Shown here: positions 1-9,981 of the stretch, one piece after another
Numbering within the stretch: the stretch's first letter is position 1
Layout: each line of letters starts with the position of its first letter
DNA from: Cercozoa sp. M6MM
Lineage: Eukaryota > Endomyxa: Ascetosporea
DNA: 24,952 nt
Strand: one strand, 5' to 3'
Assembly (NCBI GenBank): GCA_040357565.1
Contig: JBDODJ010000155.1
Position numbers and translations under genes: made by a program
Notes under the pieces: generated by a model
Database searches by the model: none
Told to the model about the DNA's origin: nothing
Seen by the model: the letters and a program-made list of their open reading frames with translations, nothing else

Positions 1-45
1 ACACACACATATATATATATATATTATATATATATATATATATAT
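1..45. repeat. (AT)n microsatellite at the window edge
   Basis: CA then AT dinucleotides, part of the RalGAP intron that begins at 81 on the minus strand. Confidence 0.9.
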
Positions 46-1371
46 GCATCGAGTACTTGGAGAGCACATATGATGTTGTACCGTGAGGAAGGGCACATCG
101 AGTGCACGCAGCACATGCAACCACTCCTGCTGCTGCTGCTGTTGTTGTTGTTGTTGGCGGTGGTGCTGTTGTTGTGAGCGAGAAGACACCGCAGCCTGGG
201 CAACTGCACACACATACATCTACATGTATGCTTATATATCTGTACATGTAGCGGCATAGACATAGTTCTACACCTATGTGAGAGTACCACAGATGAGCTG
301 GTCGCCGACGCTTTCGACAGCGGCATGCAATGTGGCGCCGTTCGTGCAGATCGCCAGCGGCAAAACCTTGCGCATTCTTTATTGCACAACAAAATATTTA
401 AAAAAAAAAATATATATAAACATATAGAAGTATGCATGCAGTACCGAAACCAGAGGGCAGCGGCCTTGGTCGGCGACAGTTGCGCTGACAGCACGATGCG
501 ATAGGCCGCCGCGCCGCTGCGACCGGGTGAGCTGCCGGTCTTGTTACTACCGGGCGTGCTAGTCTGCAAGGCGACGCAAATATCCGAAGACTCACCAGGC
601 GACTGAAGTGCTCTGCCTCATGTATCAATGAGTCTTCTGTGGGGTGTACCCCCTCTGACTGAACAGTGTACCTGAGAAGTAGACCACGCGACACTGCACC
701 ATGAACTGCCGCCTATATTCGCATTACTACTGTATCAACACACACGCGCGCATTCTCTTTCTCTCTTATGCACATGTACCACAAAGGGTAGGTCGACATG
801 GCGGAGGCAGAACTCGCCGAGTGCCTTCCACAGGGAGGCACTCTGTGTCTGTGTGGTGAACACTTATCTCAACACTTATCTCTGCTGTCGATACGCACAC
901 TGTATACATGCTGTACAGTAAGCACACCTGCGAACACACAAAAGCGTCGAAGAGAACGCGCGGCGCCGAGTGTCCCAGCGTGCGGAACAGATGCGTGTGC
1001 GACGGCAGCAGCACCACGTCCTAACACATATACATAAAGTGCATTTGCATATGCATACATGTATAGATGTATATAAGGATGCTACGGCAATGGCGATAAG
1101 CAGCTGCAGCAGCACGGCCCAGGTGCGCGGCGTCAGGAGGTGCGACTGCAGTCGCGCAATGTTGGCGAACATCTCAAGCACCTGAGAGTTCGCATGCACC
1201 GTTCATATGTAGAAACAATTTAGATATGCTACATAAATATAAGGCTACCATGCTAGCCTGCTGCACGATACGTCGCGTGATCTCGCTGTCTGGCAGCGAT
1301 GACGTGGCACTCAGCGCGTTCTGTTGACTGTGTTGCATTTGTACACACCATATATACACATACATATCCAG

Positions 1372-1431
<60 letters not shown>

Positions 1432-1441
1432 NNNNNNNNNN

Positions 1442-1489
<48 letters not shown>

Positions 1490-2313
1490 GAGGTAGCTAC
1501 CTGAGTTCACTAGTGCTGTGCTGCTGCTCTGCATTCGACGTCTGTCGAATCAGCTGCTGCTGTTGCGGCTGTTGCTGTTGCTGTTGTTGTTCTTGGCGTT
1601 GGTGTGTAGCCAGACGGGACAAGGCGGCCTCGTTTCCAAAGGCGGCGCTTCGTTCGGCTCCAGCGAACACGAGCGACAGGTGCTGCAGCTGCACACGCAT
1701 ATACATGTATAACACATACACTTATCAGATCAATCTTACCATAAGTCTCAGATAGACTTGCTCACCACGGGCATCCTCTACACAGACGTTACGTATACAA
1801 ATCTCTGTCTTCATATAGCAGGCCCATCCAGATACCCTCGATCGCACAGGGCCGGCGTTGTGCCGGCGCAAAGATCCAACGCCAATACACGCGCAGTGCA
1901 CCCTACGATAGAACACAAAGTGAAGCACTCAAAGCGCGTCGATCAGCGTGCTTTTGGGGTACAGTTGTCGTGGTGTGGAACTGTCCCGGTAAACACAAGG
2001 CTTGTGCCAGGCATTGCATGCTCCACTCGACCTGTACATCGTGCATCATCTCACAGCGCCATAGAAGTGACATAGAGACAAAATAGTACATGCATGGCGG
2101 TGTTGAGGATCGTTGCGCCCGCTTGTCCATCGCTTTGCAATGCTCGAACCTGCCCAGGAGTAGAAGCACAACCTTCACTTGTCAACCTGGAGAAACGTGA
2201 TCGTGTGCACTCACCGTCTGCGTGCAAATAGGGGCGGCATACTCGCGAGGGAAATCCGCTAGCACCCGCAGTCGCATCCGCTTAGACGCATCTGACATTG
2301 TATTTTCGGTCAT
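1..2313 (-). CDS. RALGAPB: Ral GTPase-activating protein beta subunit (RALGAPB-like), 5' part
   Basis: Known role of the family: the non-catalytic beta subunit pairs with a RalGAP alpha subunit to switch off Ral-type small GTPases; relatives of tuberin. The ATG is at 2313. Fourteen phase-consistent exons give 435 residues before the left edge: 2313-2215, 2149-2090, 2031-1963, 1902-1836, 1777-1740, 1688-1501, 1327-1249, 1181-1086, 1020-928, 848-780, 712-596, 563-445, 376-288, 203-82. The family call rests on remembered collinear matches to human RALGAPB: VEWSMQCLAQALCLP (human VKWTMEVICYGLTLP), GEQVYLRLMLQHLSLVF (human PNQYVQTILKHLQNLF), LLTPRTWAVLLQLL (human MARETWEVLLLFLL) and GLLLRYTV followed by PTEDSLI (human RLLRFTYG, PDEDASLI). 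Two glutamine runs, residues about 145-156 and 405-420, are coded by mixed CAA/CAG and are lineage-specific inserts. The GAP-like C-terminus lies outside the window. Introns are 32-170 bases and the largest holds a CT repeat. Family well supported, exact borders slightly less so. Confidence 0.8.
1372..1488 (-). repeat. (GA)n microsatellite with assembly gap in a RalGAP intron
   Basis: GA on the plus strand, CT on the sense strand, inside intron 1328-1500. Ten N at 1432-1441 mark a gap. It sits as an extended pyrimidine tract between donor and acceptor of the intron. Confidence 0.95.
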
Positions 2314-2565
2314 CTTGATGGCCTTCCGCGCGGCGCGGGCTGGTCACCGAATCGGCAGAAGAAGCCCCAGCACGTGGTTTTCGGCAAAACACACAATCTG
2401 CCCTCAACACGCGTAACGAGCCACGTCAGGCCTCGTGTGTTGGCGGGAAAGCGAATGGCAGCGCCCCTTGGGTGACCATCCTTCATGATTAAGGGCTCGA
2501 AGCGATCGGTTTGGTGAAGGTGCGGCCGTTTAGTGGTGTCTCACGCAGTCACAGACAAAGCTGTG
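2314..2565. promoter_or_regulatory. Divergent promoter region between the RalGAP and hydrolase genes
   Basis: The two start codons, at 2313 on the minus strand and 2566 on the plus strand, face away from each other with 252 bases between them. This stretch must hold both promoters and 5' leaders. I see no TATA box or clear repeated motif in it. It is an inference from gene layout only. Confidence 0.5.
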
Positions 2566-3465
2566 ATGGCTAGCATGCGACCACATCTCCTGGTTGCACC
2601 GGGTTTTCTACCGGAGGCATATCCAGAGTTCGAGCGCGACGAGGTATAAAATACAACTTTAGTCCCGTCGACCTGTATGTACTGTTTTGTTGCCAGAGGA
2701 GGCAGTCGCTGCTAAAGTTTGAGACTCTTCCAACCGAGCTGCAGGTGCGCGAGTTTGATGCAGATCGCGAGGCTTCGCGTCCTGGGTATGCCGTTTTGTC
2801 TCATGTGGTTTCTGTTAACCTTTCGGAATTTTAACAGCAAGCGTGAGACTGGGCTCTCGTGGCGACAGATACGCCGATTGCTGAAGCAGTTCATGCCACC
2901 TCGTGTCGACTCGGAGGAGCGTAACTGAGCTGTCTTTCACCTGTAGCTCTGCCCTCTGTATATCGACTGTGCCAAGCAGGCAAGAAGAAGGAAGAGCGAT
3001 TGTTGAAACTGGCGTGGTCGATGCGCTCTGTTGTCATTGTGCATTGTTTCTTCAACAGATTGTATATTCGCTAAATAACTTACTTGTTTTGTATGTAGGT
3101 TGGAATCCACGGCTGGCAGTTTGTTGGTACAGTGAGTCTGTCTTGTTTGTACTCGTGTCACTCCCTCGTCCTCTGATTCAGGTGGGTTGCTGAGTCGTCG
3201 CCCACCGTCGGACACTTCAGAGAAGCTTGTTAAAGCTGCGGTATCCTTTGATTGGCCTTGTTTAACGTCTTTTTTACTCCTGATTTCACGGTAGGACGAG
3301 GCATTGAAACGATACCTCAGTGACTTTGGCGTCGACAAAATGGGTGGGCCGTCTCAACCTTCCTGTAGCTATTTCCTTCATGTTGTGCCGCTATGCAGGT
3401 GTCGATACGACACTTGTCGTTGCTGATTCGAGGGTGCGTGTTGTCACCTTCTATGTACGGATAAG

Positions 3466-3519
<54 letters not shown>

Positions 3520-5265
3520 GTGTGTGTGTGTGTGTGTTTAGGGCACTGTCGAAGATCGAGTAAAACGCCTGCGCTCTCGGTTGGGTATACATGCTTTCTG
3601 TCTCTTTAGTTCTCCCCTTGCCCCTTAACCGAGGTATGTCTCACTGTACAGCCAGTTCAACGCCGGTGTTGTCGGCAGCGAGTGCTGTCATCTTTGTCTG
3701 CCACTCGCAGGTCCCTCTCTCTCCTTCCTCCCTCCCTCCCTCTCCCTCCCTCTCTCAACTGTCCTTGCTCTGTACTTTAGGGAGCACTGGTGGGGGCGCG
3801 ACTACTTGAGTTATTAATTCGCGATGGTGCCCTGCGATCAGACAAGGAAGATACTTTGGTGAATGGCTGACTTGTCCCGTAGGAATTCTGCACACACAAA
3901 GTCAGCGCGTTGGATACGCAGCGCTTGCTGTAGCACATAACTTCCTTTTATACCTTATTATTCTCATATTCCTCGATACTTTATACTGCCTGTGCACCTC
4001 AATCAGGCACCGCATTTGGGCCCGTTCCGCGACCTGCCGGGCGATATGTACTCGGCCACGCGCGAGTTGTTCTCGCTCGCCGACTGTGCTTCCGAGGCCG
4101 CACAACAACATGCCGGTTCACTCTCGTTCCTGCTTGGTTCGGTTTCTTTCTGTATGTACAGTCACACGCGTTTGCTATTTTTGCTGTTTTTTTCCGTTCT
4201 GTAGAGACAGGTGTGCGTGTACTGTCGGTGGCGTCCTTCAAGGATCAAGTGGTGCCACTGCACAGCGCACTGATGCACACGCACGCTTCGCATCCGCACC
4301 TTCTGTACCTGCCTGCTTGTGCCTCTGCGTATCTTAGTCCCTGTATCTTGACCCGTTTTTCCTGTAGACGTGCACTCTACGTGGACAGTCGCCACGTGTC
4401 GCCACTGTTGAACACGGGTCGCAATGCACCGCTGCTGCACTTTCTTACTGTGTTCTTGCCTGATAGTCCTCCTGATAGTCCTCTTCCTATCCCCTTGCCC
4501 TTCAATCTGTTTTCTTATGTACGCAGTATCTCCTGCGCCTGCGTAATGAAACCACCGAATTCCCGGATGTACTTGCTTGCTTCTGCGCGGATGTGAGGCA
4601 CAAAGGCACTGGTGTGATTGCAGCTACTGCCGCACCTGAGTGCAACCTTTCGTGGCTCGTTGCTGGAGCGGCCGCAGGTGCATTCGACCGTGTACGATGC
4701 CGACGATGTTTTCGAGTAAGCTTACACTCATCTTTTGCCTCCTTCAGAGGTTGCGTGTATTTTTGGTTCTGACTGGCCGCAGTCTGTGCATCCGGTGGCT
4801 GCTGCAGCCGACTGACCTGCGAGAAGCGGCGCCTGTTGTGTATGCTGGCATAAGTGAGTGTGGAGAATAAGTTCAGTCTTTGAATAATGGGGATGGTACA
4901 GTCTCTCGTCGGTGGCGCTGCTGGCGACGGCGCTCAAGGAACCACTTGGCTCGAACAACAGCGCGCAGCTCTTCTTCCTGCGTCGACGTTCGTAACCCTT
5001 CCTGTTATAGATACACGTGTACCTTTATATATAAGGTGTGCTTGTAGACCTATGTTTTTATGTCTATCTTCTTGTCACAGTGAGCAGCTGTTTCGCAGCA
5101 CTCTGACGCACGCGGTAGGCCTTTTTTGAAACCTTGTCGATATGTGTCTTGTCACCCCATGTCTCAGCTGACGCCACGAGCGCAATTACGAGAGTTTGCG
5201 AGCAAGGTGTGTCTTTATTCTACGTGTGTGTGTGTGTGTGTGTCTGTGTGTGTGTGTGTGTGTGT

Positions 5266-5302
<37 letters not shown>

Positions 5303-5594
5303 CAAACTTTATGAGTGCGAACCGCAGGTCGCTCAGTGGCATCCTCATGGCGTTTATCGGACAGTGAAGGTGAGCACGCAACTTGTCTATGTCCGAGTAG
5401 TACGCACGATTCTTGCTGTGCCACGGTAGGCCGCCAGTGAAGCCGGTCTGCGTGCCGCACTGTCGTTGCCGGAGGGCAGCGCTGAGTCAGACGCCGGCAG
5501 TGAGGACGCTGCGAGTGCTGTTGAGTCCGACGAGGCGAGAGATAAGCTCCTAGTCGATGCCGAGCACTTGAGACAAAGGCGCGCTGCGCTGTGA
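2566..5594 (+). CDS. DUF676-like alpha/beta hydrolase, YML020W-type family
   Basis: Twenty-three exons join in phase to a 518-residue protein: 2566-2643, 2697-2785, 2838-2920, 2980-3038, 3099-3126, 3182-3240, 3295-3343, 3399-3433, 3542-3584, 3652-3710, 3781-3858, 3906-3929, 4007-4136, 4205-4304, 4368-4449, 4527-4568, 4624-4715, 4783-4839, 4902-4991, 5081-5114, 5168-5206, 5328-5369, 5430-5594. Lipase landmarks are in order: oxyanion strand IVGIHGW (about 103-109), acidic loop GTVEDRVKRL, nucleophile elbow C-H-S-Q-G with Ser193, GPFRDLPG, VASFKDQVVPLHSAL with Asp285 as the likely acid, a nearby His cluster (296-303) that could supply the base, then LLRLRNET and a C-terminal helix ending in acidic sequence. 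This order matches my memory of the uncharacterised yeast YML020W and its relatives. The substrate is unknown; serine esterase or lipase activity is inferred. The acceptor of exon 4 is a NAGNAG-type choice (after 2976 or 2979). Confidence 0.8.
3468..3537 (+). repeat. (GT)n microsatellite in a hydrolase intron
   Basis: About 70 bases of GT on the sense strand, interrupted by one GC, fill most of the intron 3434-3541, whose donor is GTGCGT. Confidence 0.95.
3711..3780 (+). other. Pyrimidine-rich intron splitting the nucleophile elbow
   Basis: This intron is almost pure C and T (runs of CCCT and CTCT) and ends in TTTAG. It separates Cys-His-Ser-Gln from the Gly of the catalytic motif of the hydrolase. 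Confidence 0.75.
5223..5299 (+). repeat. (GT)n microsatellite in a hydrolase intron
   Basis: GT repeat with two TCTG interruptions, on the sense strand of the host gene, starting a few bases after the donor of intron 5207-5327. Confidence 0.95.
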
Positions 5595-5819
5595 AGGTGA
5601 AACCCCCTACCGCGCGGTAGGTCATGGTGTAACGTTTCCTGCCTGCCGTGATGTGACTGATGACGTGACATTCGTTCAGTTTCAGCTTCGTTTTCTCATT
5701 TTATCGTACTACGGTACTGTACCCGACCGTGACTGCTGGTTTTGCGGTGGTTGGCGCCGAGAGTCGCCGTGTCAGTTACGGCCGTCCAGTGGCTGGAAGC
5801 CTTGTTTCGTTTAGTGACT
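5595..5819. other. Gap after the hydrolase gene, with a palindrome
   Basis: No coding signal that I trust. It holds a perfect 16-base palindrome at 5606-5621 just after the hydrolase stop codon, and AT-richer sequence around 5690-5720 that may include its polyadenylation site. Confidence 0.4.
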
Positions 5820-6083
5820 CTAACGACGCTGGTTACGACGGTTTCGACGGTTTTTGCGCGAACGAGGCGCGTAGTTGCGAGGCGGCCGCGTGGCTACCTG
5901 CCAGGCATGCAGAAGTTGAGCTTCCTCCTCCAGCAGAGCAGAGAGTTCACTCGCATTCGGTTCTGCGTGTGACACAAAAGGAAGCATGCAGTGAGTCGCA
6001 GCACACAATATCACACCAAAGAATAGGCAAAGTTGTACCCTTGGCGTCGCCAGTCTGGGGACAAGCGTGCTCGTCGAAACCAC
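5820..6083 (-). CDS. Possible small single-pass membrane protein
   Basis: An ATG-started open frame of 87 residues lies 50 bases downstream of the oxygenase stop codon, on the same strand. It reads as a basic N-terminus, one hydrophobic stretch (about residues 17-40, including CLFFGVILCAA), a short acidic helix (SALLEEEAQLLHAW) and a very basic tail (RKNRRNRRNQRR). I do not recognise it. Part of the hydrophobic stretch could instead be an intron: a GTACAA donor after residue 15 and a pyrimidine-rich tract ending in CACACGCAG resemble other introns here, though the phases do not then favour the acidic helix. It may be an extra exon of an unknown gene or chance. Confidence 0.3.
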   Translation of the reverse strand: MVSTSTLVPRLATPRVQLCLFFGVILCAATHCMLPFVSHAEPNASELSALLEEEAQLLHAWQVATRPPRNYAPRSRKNRRNRRNQRR

Positions 6084-6133
6084 CTAGTGAGTACCGCATG
6101 GTCTTGTTCTGCTCATTCCAATATAAAGTCAAG

Positions 6134-8017
6134 CTAGCTAAATGAAACAGCAACCAGTTGAGTCGGTACCTCATCGTCATTACTTTCATCTGGGAAGAAT
6201 CTCGCAGGGAATCGGAGTCGATGCCGCGTAGCTTCATCCTGCACAATGCTCCTTGTCCCAAGTGTCTGCCTGAGGTGGAGTAGATGAGTTTGTACCCTGC
6301 GCGTCCAGCCATTGAGCGACAGGTCCAGCGTGGCACCGTGGTTGCCTTGCAGTCGCTCACGAAAAGCAAATCTGCGCTGCGCGAGCTTGCACAGTGCCCA
6401 TTTGACCTCGAACGTTTCTTTTTCAGTCAGTGAGGATCCAGACAGAGCTGCTTGCAGTGCCTGCAAACAGAGCACATTTAAAAGTCTTCGTTCGCCAAGC
6501 CAAACTATAGAACTGTACCTGCGCAATCGAATCGAGCGAAGCGGTGTGCAAGTGTTCCGTGTCGCCCAAACACGGCAAGAGGAAGTCTTTTCGGAGTCTC
6601 ATGTTGATGTACATCACCAGGCGCTACCGTAGAAGCAGCAAATTAGCAACACGCAACCGGCAAAAGAATGGATAGTAAAGGGAATACCGTGCCTCGGGGT
6701 ACATCCTTGGACGCGTGTGGTGCGTGGAAGGTTCGACTGTCCCAGATGACCATGTCGCCCGTGTCTGAGTGGGCATGAAACCTCCAGGTGGCAGTATGAC
6801 ACGAGCTAGAAAGGGTACCTGCCTGCACGTCCTGTACGCGACAACCACGAGTGCGCAGGAAGTTCAACTCGTCCGCATTGGCCACGAAGAAGCCTCGGCT
6901 GCGAATTAAACAAGGCAAAGATACGAGATACTGACAGCATTTGAGAACGAGTCAAAGCTGGAGCAAACACACTCTGATGTCTTGGGACGCGAAAACAAGT
7001 CGGCGTGGTGTTGATGGGAGCCGGACATGAAGCGCGTCGTTGTTGCATTGTCGTCGTAATCGCTCAGTTTGAGATAGGCTTGGTATCCGCGGAAGCCCTG
7101 TCGTCAGATACAGACATCAATACTGCGATTGTTTGTTGACTTTCCACGCGTGTGAGTTTTGCTTGTACCGACTTGCAGGGAGCACTGAGAGGATTCTGGT
7201 CGCAGTGGATCGTTGTGGGCCATGCCGCCTTGCCCTCGCTCACGCAGACACCGTCGAAGGACGTCAGCTGCCAACGACAAAGACAGACTTGAACAAAAGA
7301 GATGAACCTGTAACAAAAAGTTCAGTTTGATGATACCAGTTCGCGGACATCACACAAGTCCAACACAGAGTTTGGCTCGAATTCTTGCCCTTCTATGGCT
7401 GTCAAACAAAGGGACGATGTTTAAATTCAGTTGATACAAAACTTACAAAGCAGATACAAAGATACTGTCATTGGTACTGTAACTACCTTGGGTGATCTGA
7501 GGAGAGAACAGAGCTTGAAACACAGTCAAGATTCGAAGGTCCGTGCGAGCCTGCGAACATCACTTTTTCATGCACACACGACTGGTAAAGAGAGTTCAAG
7601 AAATCACCGTCCAGATCGAGTCGAGATGGCCAGCTCCGTGCTTTACCTGCCCAACAAGACATCATTTTCACCCACACCTTAATGAACTGAAGCGCACACT
7701 GTATCTGACAGTTTACAATGTCTTTCGGGCCGGGAAGGTGACTGACGCCAGACTCGCGCTTCACGGTGTCCTTCCTAAATTTACGGTACCTGTCTTGATG
7801 GAACTTCACTCATCATGCGTTCATGGTTTACCAAGACACGAGTTTCTGCCGCCATGCAAGAGCCTCTGTCCGAGGAATCACGTTGCGCAGGACAGCGTAT
7901 CCGTTGTATCGGAGGGAGTCGGCGGCCTCCTTGACCAGGTTCTGTTGCAGTGCCTTGTAAAGAAATCAAAAATACTCGACTCGGACGAGAACTGACCACA
8001 ATGCGTTCGTCCGCCAT
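6134..8017 (-). CDS. Phytanoyl-CoA dioxygenase (PhyH)-like 2-oxoglutarate/Fe(II) oxygenase
   Basis: Twelve phase-consistent exons give 410 residues: 8017-7997, 7953-7832, 7789-7678, 7646-7608, 7550-7487, 7398-7337, 7267-7169, 7097-6973, 6898-6819, 6764-6688, 6623-6519, 6460-6134. Family landmarks run in order: an N-terminal helix ending NGYAVLRNVIP, GAGHLDSIW followed by RTDLRI, SFDGVCV, the iron-binding H-x-D as HCDQNP (His161, Asp163), SGSH, then GDMVIWDSRTFH with His255 as the distal iron ligand and RLVMYIN with Arg268 as the probable 2-oxoglutarate partner. Known chemistry of the family is hydroxylation of a small molecule, lipid or protein side chain using O2 and 2-oxoglutarate; the substrate here is unknown. 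Introns are very short (31-75 bases). A 30-base in-frame stretch in the last exon could be a retained intron. Confidence 0.85.
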
Positions 8018-8380
8018 TAGGTGTCAGTAAATGCTCCTTAAAACTACACTTGGGTATGTGATGCTTAAAAAAACTGAAGAAAAGCGCACGCAAGGCCCAA
8101 ATCTAAGATCAGTTGTTCTTGAAAAATTTCTTGAAAATAGCCACTCCAAACACCCCAAACAGAAAACTAAAAAATGACCAACTGGAAGCAGCGCAGTATA
8201 TTAACCTACTGCCACGGGCATAACGGTGCACTGATTCAAAATCGACTCGACGACTAGCTACTATGGGCCCAGGAGTGCACCGCACGGCATCTGTGGTGTG
8301 GCATCGTTGGCATGGAGTTTCACTGGCATAGTGTTTCACTGACTGCACTCGTTCGGATGCCTGTGGACGGCAGGGAGACC
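8018..8380. promoter_or_regulatory. Upstream region of the oxygenase gene and 3' flank of the lamin gene
   Basis: Both neighbours are on the minus strand. The stretch holds the presumed oxygenase promoter and the lamin 3' untranslated region. Two copies of the palindromic octamer TTCTTGAA sit at 8116-8123 and 8128-8135, about 100 bases upstream of the oxygenase ATG; they resemble paired heat-shock half sites but with non-standard spacing. No convincing exon is seen. Confidence 0.35.
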
Positions 8381-9870
8381 CTACATGATGCGACAGCTCT
8401 TGTCGGCGCTGGACGAGGAGCCGCGCTGCACGACGGGCAGCAGCACCTTCTGCGAGATGATGTTGTCGTCGTTGTCGATGAGGATGCACTTGTCGCCGTT
8501 GGAGGGAGCGCTCGACCAGATCTCGCTCGGCTCGGCCACCCAGCCAAAGATGTGCGGCGGGTTCTCGTGCTGCTCGGCGTCCGGGCCGATCACGATACGC
8601 ACCGACTGTGTGCGCATAGGGAGGTAAGCCTCACGGGTAGGCAGGGTCGACGCCCTACCTTATTCAGACATGAATGGGTACCTCGCCGGCACCGAGCACC
8701 AGGTCCTCAGCGAAGGCGTACATCGACGAGCCCGTGTCGTTGGTGATTCGCCAGCCACTGCACTCAGATGCAACACACACACACACATATATATACTAAT
8801 ATACTATACTAATCTACTATACATACTATGTGTGTGTATATATATATATATATATGTATAAAGACAGGGTACGCAAGCGGCACGGCGTCCTGACTGCCGT
8901 TGCGCAGCTGCACAAACGGCGTGTTGATGTCGATCTTGGTGATGTGCACCTGGTCCTTCTGCACGATGTCCTCGCCTGCCCATACACACACACACACACA
9001 CACACATGTATATATATATATAATATCGAGACTGTGGCTACCGAGCTGCGAGACGTCCATCGTGCCACCCAGGAGACCCGACTCGTCGCGCAGCAGCATA
9101 GACCTGCAGACACAGGACACATGGCAGGTGCGCAAGACATGTCCACATGTCCAGAAGGCAGAAGAGTGGGTGCAGTACTGCGCGTGCTCGGCGGCGGCGA
9201 CGTGCGCGAGCGATGACGACGTCTTTCGGCGACGGCCTCGCACGCTGTGTCCACACGAGACACAAGAGATACACGAGGAGGAAAGGCGGCAGGCACGACT
9301 ACAACAGAGGGTACACAGTGGTGGCGGAAGACAGCGTGGATGTCGTGCCCTGGAGCATGACGGGGGTGAGTTATCATACAGGAGAACGCTCAAGCTCATG
9401 CAAGGGTACAGCAAAGGTGCGACGACGCTTCTTGGCCGGCGACTTGTAGCCGAGGCGTTTCTCCTCCTCGTCGAGCATCATACGGAACGCGTTGATCTCG
9501 GCATCCAACGTGATCTTGACGCCCCTGTGTCACAAGAAGAACAACGGCGTGCTATCACCTCAAGGCTGCAAGCAGAGTGAACAGATACATGAGCTCGTCG
9601 AACTCCTGCTCCTTGCGGCGGTAGGCCTGCTTGAGGTCCTCGATCGTCTTGAGCTTCTCGGCCAGCTCCTGTGTGTTTGTGTGTCAGATAGAATCACAAA
9701 CAACAACAACAACAATAACAACACAGGCATCTGGCAGGCCATACATCGCGCGGACGCTGTCGCTCCTCGTGCAACTGCTGCTCCAGGTCGGTGATACGAC
9801 GGGCCTGCACAGCACGAGGGCATTGAAATATACACAGTGCACACACACACACACACATACACACACAGGC

Positions 9871-9922
<52 letters not shown>

Positions 9923-9932
9923 NNNNNNNNNN

Positions 9933-9981
<49 letters not shown>

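Noticed and set aside
5729-6145. 138-residue plus-strand frame after the hydrolase gene
   Set aside because: It starts with GTG, overlaps the minus-strand ORF and oxygenase tail, and has no family features.
8312-8746. Plus-strand frames of 80-144 residues over the lamin tail exons
   Set aside because: They are shadows of the GC-rich minus-strand coding exons, with no family features.
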